Source of the DNA: Sambucus nigra
Taxonomy: Eukaryota; Streptophyta; Magnoliopsida; Dipsacales; Adoxaceae
Length of the DNA: 64,000 bases
NCBI GenBank assembly: GCA_949130495.1
Contig: OX422220.1
Span: forward strand, 124,867,810-124,931,809
Direction of reading: 5' to 3'
Shown here: piece after piece, positions 34,004-44,941 of the stretch
Numbering within the stretch: position 1 is the stretch's first letter
How the letters are laid out: each line of letters opens with the position of its first letter
Translations under genes and position numbers: made by a program
Notes under the pieces: generated by a model
Database searches by the model: none
What the model saw: only the letters and a program-made list of their open reading frames with translations
Told to the model about the DNA's origin: nothing

Positions 34004-35170
34004 TCAGACGGATGAACACATCTGAATAGAGGAAGCAAAAACCCTTTTCTTGTATAAAGTGTCTCCTATGATGGAGAACTTGACATCTTTATATCTCAAC
34101 TTCCTTTTCTTGGTCTTGGATTTTGGTAACTCCCCATCCTTTATGTACTTACTGAAGGAATCCGTCCAGGAAGTTACTATGTTCAAATTAGACAAGACTC
34201 TGAAGCAGTATCCTTTTCTTCAATGGTCATTCGATGCAAGATTTCTACTGGCACCGTCCTTCTTTTCTCCGTCCTTGTCATTGAGGCAAGTCTTGAAAGT
34301 GTGTCAGCTCAACCATTGTCCAGCCGAGGTATTCTCTTCATCTTCACTTCTTTGAAACTGTTAAACACTAAACTTACTCCCTCTAAATATTTAGCCATCA
34401 TATCATCTTTCTCATCATATTCCCTTAAGATCTGATTCACCACCAATCTTGAATCACTGTGAACTAGGAGTTTGTCGACATTAAGAGCCAAGCTAAGGAG
34501 AGGCCTACTATGAGAGTTTCATATTCATACTAATAATTAGAGGCCTTAAAACTGAACCTCAATGTATATTAAATATCTACCCCAATTGATGCCAACACTA
34601 TCAGGCCTATACCACTTCCACTCTTACGAGAGGACCCATTGACTAAGAGGCTCCACACTATTCTATTCTTAGAGAAACTATCTTCTTCCAAGGCTCCATT
34701 TTTGAAGAGATATCATTCCTCTTCATTCTTAGATATTTTCCCTCTTTCTAAACTTGTTCCAGCCTTGTCCAGGGGAGATCCTACACTTTTCCCTTTCTTA
34801 TAGCCAGTAATCTAAAAAAAATCACTATCTGCCTCGTTTCAAGTGAACTCGGCCACGAATTCTGCTAACGTTTGTCCTTTGATGGACACTCTAGGCTGAT
34901 AGATGATATTAAACTCTCCAAGCTCTATCGTCTAAGCCATTACTCTCATAGACTTCTCAGGCTTATGGATGACCTATCGAAGTGGAGAGTCCGTTAGGAC
35001 AACCATTATATGGGACTAAAAGTACAACTTCATCTTCCTTGAGGCGTGAATTAGAGAATAGGCTAATTTTTCCATCCTAGTTTACCTATGTTCGTCCCCC
35101 CTGGAGTGCCTTACTATTGAAATATATCATCTTATATACTCCATCTTCATCTCTTACAATGCCAGAACTA
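34004..35170 (-). pseudogene. RNase H and linker of gypsy B
   Basis: IKGQTLAEFVAEFT (about 34850-34890) marks the RT/RNase H junction. The frame at 34309-34491 contains LLVHSDSRLVVNQI, an RNase H motif with its Asp kept. The frame at 34004-34195 reads WTDSFSKYIKDGELP ... LRYKDVKFSIIGDTLYKK, the linker before the integrase zinc finger. Several stops divide these pieces. Confidence 0.82.
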
Positions 35171-35180
35171 ATATCCGACT

Positions 35181-36080
35181 CTAAGAATCCTCGATATACT
35201 TAAATTTTTCCTCTTGGATTGGCCGTGAAAATAATAAGGGAGAGACGAAATAGGACTTCAACTCTTGTAAGGACTTATCACATTCCTCATTCCACTCGAA
35301 AGCTTTTCTAAGAACTTTAAAAAATGGAAGACATTTGTCGGTGGCTCTAGATACAAACCAGTTAAGTGACTCCACTATCCCCGTCAGCCTATGCACATCC
35401 TTGATCAAAGTTAGAGTATTTATTTCCATCAAGGCCTTGATCTTTTCTAGATTGGATTCTATCCCCCTCTGATTTATGATGAGGCCCAATAATTTTCCCG
35501 CTCCTATGCCGAACACACACTTTGCAGGGTTAAGCTTCATCATATATATATCCATCATGTCAAAAGTTTGCTTGAGGTCATCCATATGGGTGTCAGCCTT
35601 GAGACTTTTAGTAAGAATATCATTAACATAGAATTCCATCATCTTCCTAATTTGATCCTCAAACATGTTGTTAACAAGCCTCTGATAGGTGGCTCCAGCA
35701 TTCTTCAAATCAAAGGGAATGACTTTATAGTAGTTAGTCCCCTTATCGGTTATGAAGGCAGTCTTCTCCTCATCGCTCGGGTGCATGAATATCTGGTTGT
35801 AGCCCGAGTAAGCATCCATAAAACTCATCAGCTCATAGCTTGCTATGGCATCAACCATCTAGTCGATCCTGGTCAAAAGAAATCTATCCTTGGGGCAAGC
35901 CTTGTTCAGATCGGTAAAGTCCACATAAATTCTCCACTTCCCATTAATTTTAGGGATAATAACCGCGTTGGCCAAGTAATCGGGATATATCACCTCTCTT
36001 ATGAAGTGGAATTTTTCCATCTTCTTCACCTCTTCTCGGATGACCTCATATTTTTCTCAATAATAAATTATCCTCCTTAA
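35181..36080 (-). pseudogene. Reverse transcriptase of gypsy B, YVDD changed to YVND
   Basis: A 225-codon frame carries MDAYSGYNQI, EEKTAFIT, YYKVIPFDLKNAGATYQRLV and KLNPAKCVFGI, classical plant gypsy RT. The active-site motif reads YVND instead of YVDD (codon AAT). Upstream, past a TAG at 35859-35861, the same frame gives WRIYVDFTDLNKACPKD. RT copies the element RNA into DNA in the particle. Loss of the Asp makes it inactive. The 170-codon plus-strand frame at 35568-36080 is a shadow. Confidence 0.92.
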
Positions 36081-36329
36081 CCATATCTGCCTAGCATCGT
36101 CAGCCACATTCATTTTATGGAAAAAAAAGTTCTAGATCTATGTGCTGCATATCCTCGTGACTCCACATGAAGATACTATGCCTATCTCTCAAGAATTTGA
36201 TCAACCCTTCTTTGATATATCCTCTCAGGGCTTTGCCAACCTGGACGGTTATTTTTGGCTCATCCTCATTGTGGATGAGGGATTCTACCTCTTTCGTGGC
36301 CTCCCCTTTTATCAGTTTGGCCTCATCCT

Positions 36330-36810
36330 AAGGATCTAAGGTATCAATACTGTAGGTCGTAGTTGTGTTCTTATGAGCTTCACTCTCTTCAACTGAGTTG
36401 AAGAAGAATTCACGTGCCAACACTTGATCACCTTGGACTTCCCCTACCCCATAGGGGGTCAGGAATTTTACCATTTGGTGTACAATGGATAACACGGCCT
36501 TAAATTCCTTGAGGGACACTCTTTCCATGATATTGTTATAAGCTGAGTATACACTTTCATCCATCGTAAAGAAATTTACCTTCTTTTTTAGCCTGCTAGG
36601 CCAAACATCTCCCATTCTCACGTCCATTTCATACATTCCCAGTGGTGCAACTTCTTACCGTTGAACCCTATCAGAGGATGATGATAAGGGATGAGCCTCT
36701 TCTTGATGAGTCCCAAACCTTTGAAATAAGGACATAACATAATGTCAACCTAACTTCCCCCATCTACCAATATCCTCGATATGTCATACCCATGCACTCT
36801 AGTTGTAATT
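36330..36810 (-). pseudogene. Aspartic protease of gypsy B
   Basis: At about 36750-36785 the minus strand reads RILVDGGS, the aspartic protease active site, followed at once by a TAG stop and VDIM. The frame at 36328-36636 then gives KKVNFFTMDESVYSAYNNIM and LTPYGVGEVQGDQVLARE, the usual sequence after the protease in Tat-like pol. The enzyme would cut Gag-Pol, and the stop kills it. Confidence 0.85.
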
Positions 36811-36899
36811 ACTAAAGGGTCATCCTGAGGAGCAAGGATTCTCTTGAGGTCAAGTCTTGAAAACACCATAATTAAGGTATTTATATCTACCTTCTTTCT

Positions 36900-38660
36900 C
36901 TTCTATGACTTTGTTCTTACTTCGACAGAGTTAATGGCTTCAACCCTAGGGAGGGTCTTAACCTAGGCCACACGCGCTTATGGTCAGCCACTTCTATACC
37001 ACCCTCTGCCAGGACTCCACATATCATCTTTAAATAAAATGAGATCGTGTGGAGACGACTTTTTAGATCATCATCCTTTGGCGGAAGGTTTGGGTCATCC
37101 TCATCATCATCATCTGAGGCCTCATCCTTCTTCCCTGTACTTGTCATCCCTTCTTTTTTGGGGGTTATCTTTTCCTCTCTTTGGTCCATCGCTTCTCACA
37201 TACTACCTTAGATTCCCAACCATAAGCATCTTCTCAATCTCATCTTTTAGGGCAAAACAGTTGCCGATTAAGTGCCCATGATATTGGTGAAATTCACACC
37301 ATATTTTTTTAAGGGGACTTTCAGCTTCTCAGGACATCTTAGGGATCGATTATTCTTGATTTCATTCAAAATGTTCTCACAGCTGACCGTGAGAGGAGTA
37401 TACCCGACAAAACTTGTCATCAGTTGATCTCTTATTTCCATGTTTATTTTTCTTTTGTAACTTGCACCCACTTCTAGTCCCCTTATCATCCTCGTACTTA
37501 GCTGCTACAGTCTCCTCGGCATTTATGACCTTGCAGTTGTCACCATTGCTCGGCCATAGACTTTGGTGGGTCACCAGCAAGCTTCCAAAGCAATTTCCCT
37601 TTGTGGAAGCCTCCTAGTAATGCTATCATCGCAATACTTTCCTCATAATCCTCTACTTCTAACTTCTCCTTATTAAACCTTGCGATGTATTTCGTGAGAC
37701 TCTCGTTCTTCCCTAACTTAACGTACAATAGGTGAATAGTCTATTTCTAGGGTTTTACCCCAAAGCAAAAGTTGTGGATGAATTATTATGTGAGTTCCTT
37801 GAAAATTTCAATGGAGTTCTTTAGGAGTGAGGTGAACCATATATGGGAAGCTTTAGTCAAAGTTCTTGAGAATGTACGACACTACATCTCATCTGAGATG
37901 GAGTAAATTTCTGCATGCGACTGATACATCTCTACATGGTGTACATGATTGGCTCTCCAATCATACTTTGGAGTAACCATCGGCGGCTTGAATTTGGAAA
38001 CCAACTATTTTTGCCACAAAAGGACTAACCTTATGAGTATCCCCTTTGCAAGGGGTCACGTCTCTTAAGTATGTCTCCAATCTTGTTTTCTAGCCTTTGA
38101 ATTGAGTCATTCCAAGGCCTCTTCGTTGCTTCAACAACGTCGACCTGGACAATGTTATCCCCATCTACCTCAACCGGTCAAATTGAGGGTTCTCGTGCTG
38201 CTGACTTGCATCTACTATTTACCTCTCGCTGGCCTTCATCTCAACCACATGGGGGCCAGTCGTCTGCCCCCACCCTCCCTGAGCTAGCATTGCTCCTTGA
38301 CCTGGACAACCTTTCTCTCAGATCACCAATAGGGTCGAGCCTTTTAAAGGCCGACCCTATACTTAATCGGTAAAAACATGAGCCCCTTGGCCGGGCATCA
38401 GGACTCGACCTCCTATCATGACCTCGACTTCCTTGGATGGGGCGTATCGTATTCCGAGATACTTCGTATGGCTCCTAACAATCAATCTGAGCATTTTTAG
38501 CCTCATAATTATTATAACGGTCCTCCAGGTAGGGTTGGCCTTGCCTCCCCAAGCGTAAACGCCTAGGGTCAACAATGTCCTTTCGCCGCTAAAGAAGAGG
38601 TAGGTCCTTGCGAGGTTCCTGGGGAGATCCCCTAGCACCCTGATGATGCTCCCCAATTAC
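36900..38660 (-). pseudogene. gag: Gag of gypsy B
   Basis: The frame at 37540-37728 reads ESLTKYIARFNKEKLEVEDY and IAMIALLGGFHKGKL, the capsid region. At 37257-37298 the zinc finger CEFHQYHGHLIGNC is intact but in a different frame from its upstream neighbour (NNRSLRCPEKLKVPL at 37300-37360), so a frameshift lies just before it. An Asp-rich stretch (DDDDEDDPNLPP) follows at about 37090-37120. The upstream frame 38363-38656 is probably the N-terminal part but has no motif I recognise. Gag would form the particle; it is not translatable in full. Confidence 0.8.
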
Positions 38661-39020
38661 CGGAGTAATCATCTCTGGAAGGGGTCCTGCTGGCCTGATT
38701 ATTATGTTATGGCTGAAGTCAATAAGCTATATTTCTTGTTGGCTTGCCGCCAAGGATTTCAATATTGCCGTTACTTCAACCATTTCGGACGAAGGAGGTG
38801 CGTTACTGTAATAATAACCACCCACTAGTGGTGCTGGTGGCGGTGGAAATTTTGATGCTAGGTATTAAGCGTTATAGATGATTTGTAGCTGAAGAGCGAC
38901 AACCTTGTAGCTCAACAGGAACTCTTCCAATGGTGAAATACCTCCACAAGAGGGGATGACTGGTTCACCACTAGAGTCTCTGGTGAGGACAAGCTAAAAA
39001 AGGGAAAAGATGATGCTACT
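38661..39020. other. Leader region of gypsy B
   Basis: Between the primer binding site and gag on the minus strand. No gene is seen; a 61-codon plus frame is chance. Confidence 0.4.
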
Positions 39021-39040
39021 CATTCCAATAGACGGTGCCA
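39021..39040 (-). other. Primer binding site of gypsy B
   Basis: The minus strand reads TGGCACCGTCTATTGGAATG, close to the TGGCGCCGTCTGTGGGAA-type site of Tat-like elements, six bases inside the LTR edge at 39047. Confidence 0.75.
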
Positions 39041-39046
39041 GACTAA

Positions 39047-39892
39047 TGATACCAGAAATGGTATCACCAGGTCACAAATGAGGTCAAGAGGGTGAACACA
39101 TGGATTTAAGTGGTTCGGCCTGAGCCTACGTCCATTGTGTGTGTGTGAGTGAATTCCACTAGTAAATCAGGCCATAATGGCCTGGATAGAACACAAGCAT
39201 TCCCTATCTCACTCTTATATACTAATGAATAGAGTTTTTTCTAGGGTTTCAATTAATTAACCCTTTATAATGAAGAAGATAAAAGGTATATATAATGCTT
39301 AGGGGTGCTATGTACCCCCAAGCAGGCATGGAATGTTTCCGATCACATGAGGCTATGCCATCTGTCATGTCACATGTATATCATGATGATGAAATATTCC
39401 CTAATGTGTGAAGGAGATATTGCTATAATGTTTTGTATGCATGGGGTCTGCAACCCACGTGCACTCTTCCACGCGATTCCCAATCCACATGCTCTGCTAG
39501 CTGCCATTGTCAGTCGTACATCCCAGGACGATATACTGATGATGATGTTGTCTGGGGTCGGTTGTCTTCTCTTGAGTAGGAGGACGAGGTCGAGGATACA
39601 CTTGTAGTGAGATCACTGGGGTTGTACATGAAGAATTGGTATTCAGAGTTGAGGCCGAGGTCGAGGTGCAATATGAGAGCTATGAGGTCGAGGCTAAGGC
39701 GAGTTGTTGAGCTAGAGTCCACTGATAGAATGATACATGTCCTGTCTGCTAGTCTCATCCTAGACTCATTGGCCTGGGAAAATACCTCATACTAGGTGAC
39801 TGATGACGGCCGAGGCTGAATCATCTAACTAAGGAAGAGTCTTTAAAGGCCGAGCGACAACTTATCATTTTAGTCCAACTGGTAAGGGTCCA
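39047..39892 (-). repeat. 5' LTR of gypsy B, truncated
   Basis: It starts TGATACCAGAAATGGTATC and matches 27659-28592 closely, including the GAGGCCGAGGTCGAGG block at 39650-39690. Similarity stops at AAGGGTC (39890). If the 3' LTR is 1654 bp, about 700 bp of this copy is missing. A minus-strand TATA (ATTATATATACC) is at 39286-39297. Confidence 0.85.
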
Positions 39893-41122
39893 TCTTGTAT
39901 GCGGTATGTAAAGTGGTGCTTTGAAATGGGAATGCAGAGGAAAAGTGTATTGGAGTCGATTTTCAATCTAGGAAGCTTGGTAGCAGCCTATTGAGGAAAC
40001 CTTTGGAGGTGGGAGTTGCCTTCTTTAACAACTATTTTCTTTTTTCTTTAGTCTCAAATAGGTAGGGGTGTGGTGTTATTTTCAAATTCAAACATGATTA
40101 AAGTTACATTTATGTGATATTACATATCTATGAGTCATGTGCATATATTTTTGGGCGATGGTTATTTGGTTATTAATTTCTGTGAAAAAAGGTATAGTTT
40201 AAGAGTTCTGATTAGTGGAAATATTTTGAACGAATTTTTAAACCCTATTGTATTGGAAAATCAATATTTGGGAGTGAAAGTTGTTAAGGATTGTGTTTTA
40301 ACCCAGTAACATTTGTAAAAAGGGGTTTTGAATCGAAACTCTCATAAAATTTTAGTTTAGACCTAAACTAGTCAAAATGTGTTATTTTGACTCAGGAAAT
40401 GTATTTTGAGTGTATGACATGGAAAATTGAAAAACTGTTGTTAGACTTTGACTTTGCGACAAATTTCAAAGTAGTCCCAACACTTTAGGAATTATAAAGT
40501 AGACCATAAGTATTGTGGTAAATGATTTTGAACCCCAAAAAGGCTCAAACATAAAATGCATGTTTAAGTACATAACGAGTTTGTAAAGTTTAAACCATGT
40601 GTGAATTATTTTATGTTGTTTGGTCCGTCGGATGAGTACAAAAAGTTATAAAATAAAAGTAATACAAATGGGTATTAATACACGTAATAAATACGTCGGC
40701 ATGACAAATATTTTTTATAAAATGATAATTAAACGACAAATGAGTGAACTTAGTGAAAGTGAAAGTTTTTTTTAACAAGATTTATCGAAAATAAATTTAA
40801 TAAAGGACTAGATCCATAGGGTGCGACTTCTTATTGGACCCAAAATAACTGGCTAGCAAATAAATTGGTCGTGGCATTAATGGCGGATTGTGTGAGCCCA
40901 TGAACATAATTTGGATTTAGTATACTCCAGAAAAAAGGATAACTGAATAATAAATGATTGTTGTGTTGGTACTCCAAATTTAAATGACACAATCCTAAGT
41001 CATGGATAATTGTGAAAATAAATGATATTGCTACAAAAAATAGTATAGAAATTAAAATAAGGAGCTTAGTATTCGTAAATTGCAACAATAAAAAGGTAAC
41101 CACTTAGTGTGTGTGTGTGTGT

Positions 41123-41153
<31 letters not shown>

Positions 41154-41651
41154 ACCCATAACAAGGCATAAAACCAAACTTAGCATGTGTCTATATGGAT
41201 AATTTGGTATGTATTTAAATGAATAAAAAGATAACAAATCAGTGTGTGAGTGATCTCATGGCGAGTCATAATCCAGAATTGATGTGTGTCTGAGGGTAGC
41301 TCTTTTCTAATACCAGGTGCATGTGTTGAAATGATACTTTAAAGAAACATAAGCCTGTGCAAATTTGAGGTATGAATTGATTATTTTGAAAGGAAAATAT
41401 AGGATTTAAAGATATTCCAATAATATGGATTTCTCTAAATTAACCATGTGAGTTAATGGATTAAAGGGACACTTTTTGGAATAAAAAGTCAACTTTGAAA
41501 TGGCAAGGGTCTAGGGTACTTGACCTAATTAAACATAATATTTTGAAATAAAACATGACAAATGCATATACATTATATTATTTTCAAGTAGATTTCAGTT
41601 AGTATCATATTCCATATACTATTGAATTCCTTTTTTTTAATTGTTCATTGT
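39893..41651. other. Unassigned region with (GT)n microsatellite
   Basis: No gene is recognised. A GT run lies at 41107-41153. The frames that cross it (40831-41103, 41052-41237) have no support. It may be part of a long LTR whose other side follows CACTA I. Confidence 0.4.
41107..41153. repeat. (GT)n microsatellite
   Basis: About 23 GT units with one TATG interruption. Confidence 0.95.
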
Positions 41652-41672
41652 CACTACACCAAATCTGCCCAT

Positions 41673-41965
41673 TTGTCAAGGTCATTGACCTTGACAAATC
41701 CGCCTTGTCAAGGTCAATGACCGTGACATTTCAAGGCGAGAAAACTTTTTTTGTCACGGTCGTGTCACGGTCATTGACCTTGACACAAAACTCGCGTTTT
41801 GTGTCACGGTCGTGTCACGGTCATTGACCTTGACACGTTTGTCACGGTTTATAACCGTGACAAAGCCGTGACCCTTAGTAAAAAAATTGTCACGGTCATT
41901 GACCGTGACAAGTCCGTGACAACATTTGTCACGGACTTGTCACGGTCAATGACCGTGACAATTCT
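41673..41965. repeat. Left subterminal palindromes of CACTA I
   Basis: Seven or more units built from TGTCAAGGTCA or TGTCACGGTCA and their reverse complements, starting with two perfect 12-bp arms around one base at 41673-41697. The frames at 41799-42041 and 41849-42061 are translations of this repeat, not genes. Confidence 0.95.
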
Positions 41966-42059
41966 GGGCAGAATTAAAAAAAAAACTGCTGGGCAGTATG
42001 GCCACTGCCACTGCCCAGCAGTATATTTGTACTTGTTATAGCAACGTTGTACCTGTTCC

Positions 42060-42775
42060 AAACATCATATATCCGAACAAACTAAAGATAATGCAAATTA
42101 TTTTGTGAAGAATCCTAATACTAACCAGAATTGGTTGAAAACTCGAAACAGCTTATGATAACTATACACTAAGAAGACGTTTAAATGAAAAGTATGTCAT
42201 CCATGTGGGACACCCTTGTGTTCGTTATGGATGTCTTTTCATGGTACATTTGGTTTCTAGGAAATTGACTTTAGAATCTAAAGTTTAAAATTTAATAAAC
42301 ATGACTTCGGCCCCCATTTAGCTGTTCGTCTGTTAAGCAAAAAAGTTTGTCACTCCATACATACCCCCCCATGAAAAACTTCCAAAATAAAAATTCAAAA
42401 CGGAACCCGACCCAGAAAATTGAGTTGCATATCTCCATCCGCAAATGAAACTAGCCACTGTCGGTGTTATTGAGCCACAACATCAACCCCAATGGTCGTT
42501 TCTGGCCAGGCTCAACATTTGGTTATGGATATATAGTGCACATCGGTAAAAGCTCAAATCAGGCGTCAAAGAAGAGGGTGAAGAATGATAGACCTGATTA
42601 GTGATTCCAGATGTAAATAAAGAATGTTCAGCGATGAAGACAAAGTAACGATATACTACAAGTTGAAAAAGCCCCTCCCGTTCAATGTGTCACTGCTGCA
42701 GGCAAATTACATAATAAAAAATTAATATAATAGATTTTTTACAAGCAAAACAATTATGGTGATTTGAGGTTTTAC
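42060..42775. other. Interior of CACTA I left of the micro-exons
   Basis: No recognised gene. On the minus strand a splice-acceptor-like TGCCTGCAG (about 42696-42704) is followed by about 100 bp of fairly GC-rich sequence up to 42600, which could be a further exon of the micro-exon gene but has early stops in all frames tested. Confidence 0.4.
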
Positions 42776-43537
42776 CGCAACTAATTCTTTGATGTTAAAT
42801 TTAGCCTCTAACAATTTCAATTCTTGAGGTTCCCTAGAACAATTACTAAAAAAATATATTTAAATTATTGATCGGAAAGGACAATTTACCAATTGGAGCT
42901 GTGTTTGGAGCACTTGAGTTAGGACCATCTTCTCCATTACTCTTTTCTCAAAATAAGTCGTCATATTTTAAATTATTCAGAACATATGAAAATAATAAAT
43001 TCAGAAATAACAAAAATTCCTAGTAAGAGGCATAACAAAAATCTATGGATACAAATGCAGATCCAATGGATAGGAAAGAGATATTACTTACCCTGGACTG
43101 GGGCCGTTTCTTGAGCAGTCGTGTTAAGACCATCTACTCCATGACTGGGTTCTGAAAGAAATAATAATATTTTAAACGATTCAAAACATATAAAAATAAC
43201 AAATTCAGAAATAATAAAAGTTAATCTAGGAATAAATAATCAGAGCCAATGAATCAGAAAGAAAGATTATTTACTGCTGATTGGAGCCGTTTCTTGAGCA
43301 TTCAAATTAGGACCATCTGCCCCATGACTGGTTTCTAAAATAAGTAATGATATTTTAAATTATTCAAAACACATAAAGATAACAAATTCAGAAATAATGA
43401 AGATTCCTACTAGGAGGCTTAACAAAATCCAGGGATATAATAACCGAGCTAATGGATCGGAAAGAGATATTACTTACTCTCGACTGGAGCCATTTCTTGA
43501 GCACTCGTATTCGTACCATCAGCTCCATGACTGATTT
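42776..43537 (-). CDS. Partial gene with four tandem micro-exons (20-residue repeats)
   Basis: Four copies of a micro-exon lie at 43478-43537, 43275-43334, 43092-43151 (60 bp each) and 42890-42946 (57 bp). On the minus strand each is preceded by an AG acceptor (three with T-rich tracts) and followed by GTAAGT or GTAAAT. All keep the same phase (2 bases, whole codons, 1 base), so they join without a stop. They encode ISHGADGTNTSAQEMAPVE, TSHGADGPNLNAQETAPIS, PSHGVDGLNTTAQETAPVQ and a diverged KSNGEDGPNSSAPNTAPI. A further exon in the right phase may be 42776-42822 (ELKLLEAKFNIKELVA). Neither start nor stop is identified. It may be part of a CACTA gene or captured host DNA. Function unknown. 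The repeat is Gly/Pro/Ser/Thr-rich and likely unstructured. Confidence 0.6.
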
Positions 43538-43969
43538 CTAAAAGAAAAAATCATATATACATGCAAAATGAGACAAAAAATACATCAATACAGTATAGGT
43601 CTAATCATAAAAAATGCATAAAGATAGGAATGGTTGGGAGGGTTATAATAATAAATGCAAACTAGTTCTAAATCATCCTTTTATCTTTTATAATTGTGTT
43701 TTAAGGAGTGATAAACAATGTGGAAACACATGAAGGATGATGGGAATTAAAGTTTCTTATGTTATTGGTTCGCTAAACACAATCCTATAATTTTAGAATA
43801 AATTCCATGTGTGTATTATTTTTAGGGCTTTAATCAATGGATTCATTTAAGACATGATGTGGTAGATGTCCTGCAAAAATCTAGAGATAGGGAAAACGTT
43901 TTATATTGGTTCAATAATGTGAAGCACAAAATTTTCGAAATGGTCTACACACCTAAATTGAATCTCAAT

Positions 43970-44480
43970 CCTCCACCCCACCCCCTCCCCCACCACACAC
44001 CACCACACACACACACACACACACCCCACCCACCCCACCCACCCCACCCAACCCCTACCCCCCTCCCCCACCCGCTCCCCCTCCCCCACCCCACCCCCTG
44101 CCCCCTCCACCACCCCCTCCCCCACCACACACCACACACACCCCACCCTACCCCACCCCCTGCCCCCCTCCACCACCCCCTCCCCCTCCCCCAAAACACA
44201 CCACCACACACACACACACCGCACCCCACCCCACCCCCTGCCCCCTCCCCCACCCCCTCTCCCACCCCACCCACCCCACCCAACCCCCTCCCCCCCTCCC
44301 CCACCCCCTCCCCCTACCCCCTACCCCACCCCACCCCCTGCCCCCTCCACCACCCCCTCCCCCCTCCACCAAAACACACCACCACACACACACACACCGC
44401 ACCCCACCCCACCCCACCCTCTGCCCCCTCCACCACCCCCTCCCCCACCCTGCCCCATCCCGCCCCACCCCCCACACACG
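43970..44480. repeat. C-rich (CCCCACC/CACACA) tract in CACTA I
   Basis: Nearly pure C/A/T sequence on the plus strand, dominated by CCCCACCCC and CCCCTCCCC. A unit of about 178 bp recurs (AAAACACACCACCACACAC at about 44193 and 44371). The minus strand has many runs of three or more G. The 220-codon Pro/His frame at 43859-44521 and the Gly/Val/Trp frames opposite are by-products. Confidence 0.9.
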
Positions 44481-44529
44481 CACACACATACACACATATA
44501 TATATACACATACATACATAAATATACAC

Positions 44530-44640
44530 ACAAATATATATATATAAATGGAAGAGAGAGAGAGAGAGAGAGAGAAATTGGACCTGAGAGAGAGAGAGAG
44601 CAGCGTCGAGTCGAGAGAGAGAGAGAGAGAGGGAGGGAAC
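44530..44640. repeat. (TA)n and (GA)n microsatellites
   Basis: A short AT run is followed by three GA runs separated by TTGGACCTGA and CAGCGTCGAGTC. Confidence 0.9.
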
Positions 44641-44687
44641 GGTGGGAGGGAAAAAAGAAGGGGGAAAGGGTTTTTGCTGGAAAAGTT

Positions 44688-44935
44688 GTCACGGTCGTGT
44701 CAAGGTCATTGACCTTGACAAGAATTGTCACGGTCTTGTCAAGGTCAATGACCGTGACAAGACCGTGACAAATTTAATTGTCACAGTCTTGTCACGGTCA
44801 ATGACCTTGACAAGTCGTTGTCACGGTCGTGTCAAGGTCAATGACCGTGACATAAAACGCGTGTTTTTTTGTCACGGTCAATGACCTTGACAAGGCTGGC
44901 CGGCTGAAAGGTGACAATTTGCCCATTTTGGTGTA
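44688..44935. repeat. Right subterminal palindromes of CACTA I
   Basis: At least five TGTCACGGTC/TGACCTTGACA-type palindromes, the same motif as at 41673-41965 in inverted context. The 80-codon frame at 44642-44884 is a translation of the repeat. Confidence 0.95.
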
Positions 44936-44941
44936 GTGTGT

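Larger units (their letters stand above)
27659..39892 (-). mobile_element. Tat-like Ty3/gypsy retrotransposon B
   Basis: LTR copies at the two ends share long, near-identical stretches. Between them on the minus strand lie gag, protease, RT, RNase H and integrase in gypsy order. A plus-strand gene and tandem repeats lie between integrase and the 3' LTR. This architecture, the CEFHQYHGH zinc finger and the TGGCACCGTC primer site point to the Tat lineage. The 5' LTR ends early at about 39892 and no target duplication is found, so the outer right edge is rearranged. Several active-site residues are mutated; the element cannot move alone. It is better preserved than element A. Confidence 0.88.
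41652..44938 (-). mobile_element. CACTA DNA transposon I (non-autonomous)
   Basis: It begins CACTACACCAAATCTGCCC and ends with the reverse complement of CACTACACCAAAATGGGC, so terminal inverted repeats are clear. The 3-bp target duplication TGT is exact (41649-41651 and 44939-44941). Length is 3287 bp. Both ends are packed with TGTCACGGTCA palindromes, as expected for transposase-binding subterminal repeats. No transposase motif is seen in the interior, which carries a micro-exon array (42776-43537, minus) and a C-rich tract. It would depend on an autonomous relative. Confidence 0.95.

Noticed and set aside
35568..36080. 170-codon plus-strand frame
   Set aside because: It is the reverse of the reverse transcriptase of gypsy B, whose motifs are clear on the minus strand.
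41799..42061. Overlapping frames on both strands rich in VTVIDRDK-like sequence
   Set aside because: These are translations of the palindromic subterminal repeats of CACTA I.
43859..44521. 220-codon Pro/His-rich frame and the opposite Gly/Trp/Val-rich frames
   Set aside because: They translate a simple C-rich repeat; all frames are open because stops cannot form in such sequence.
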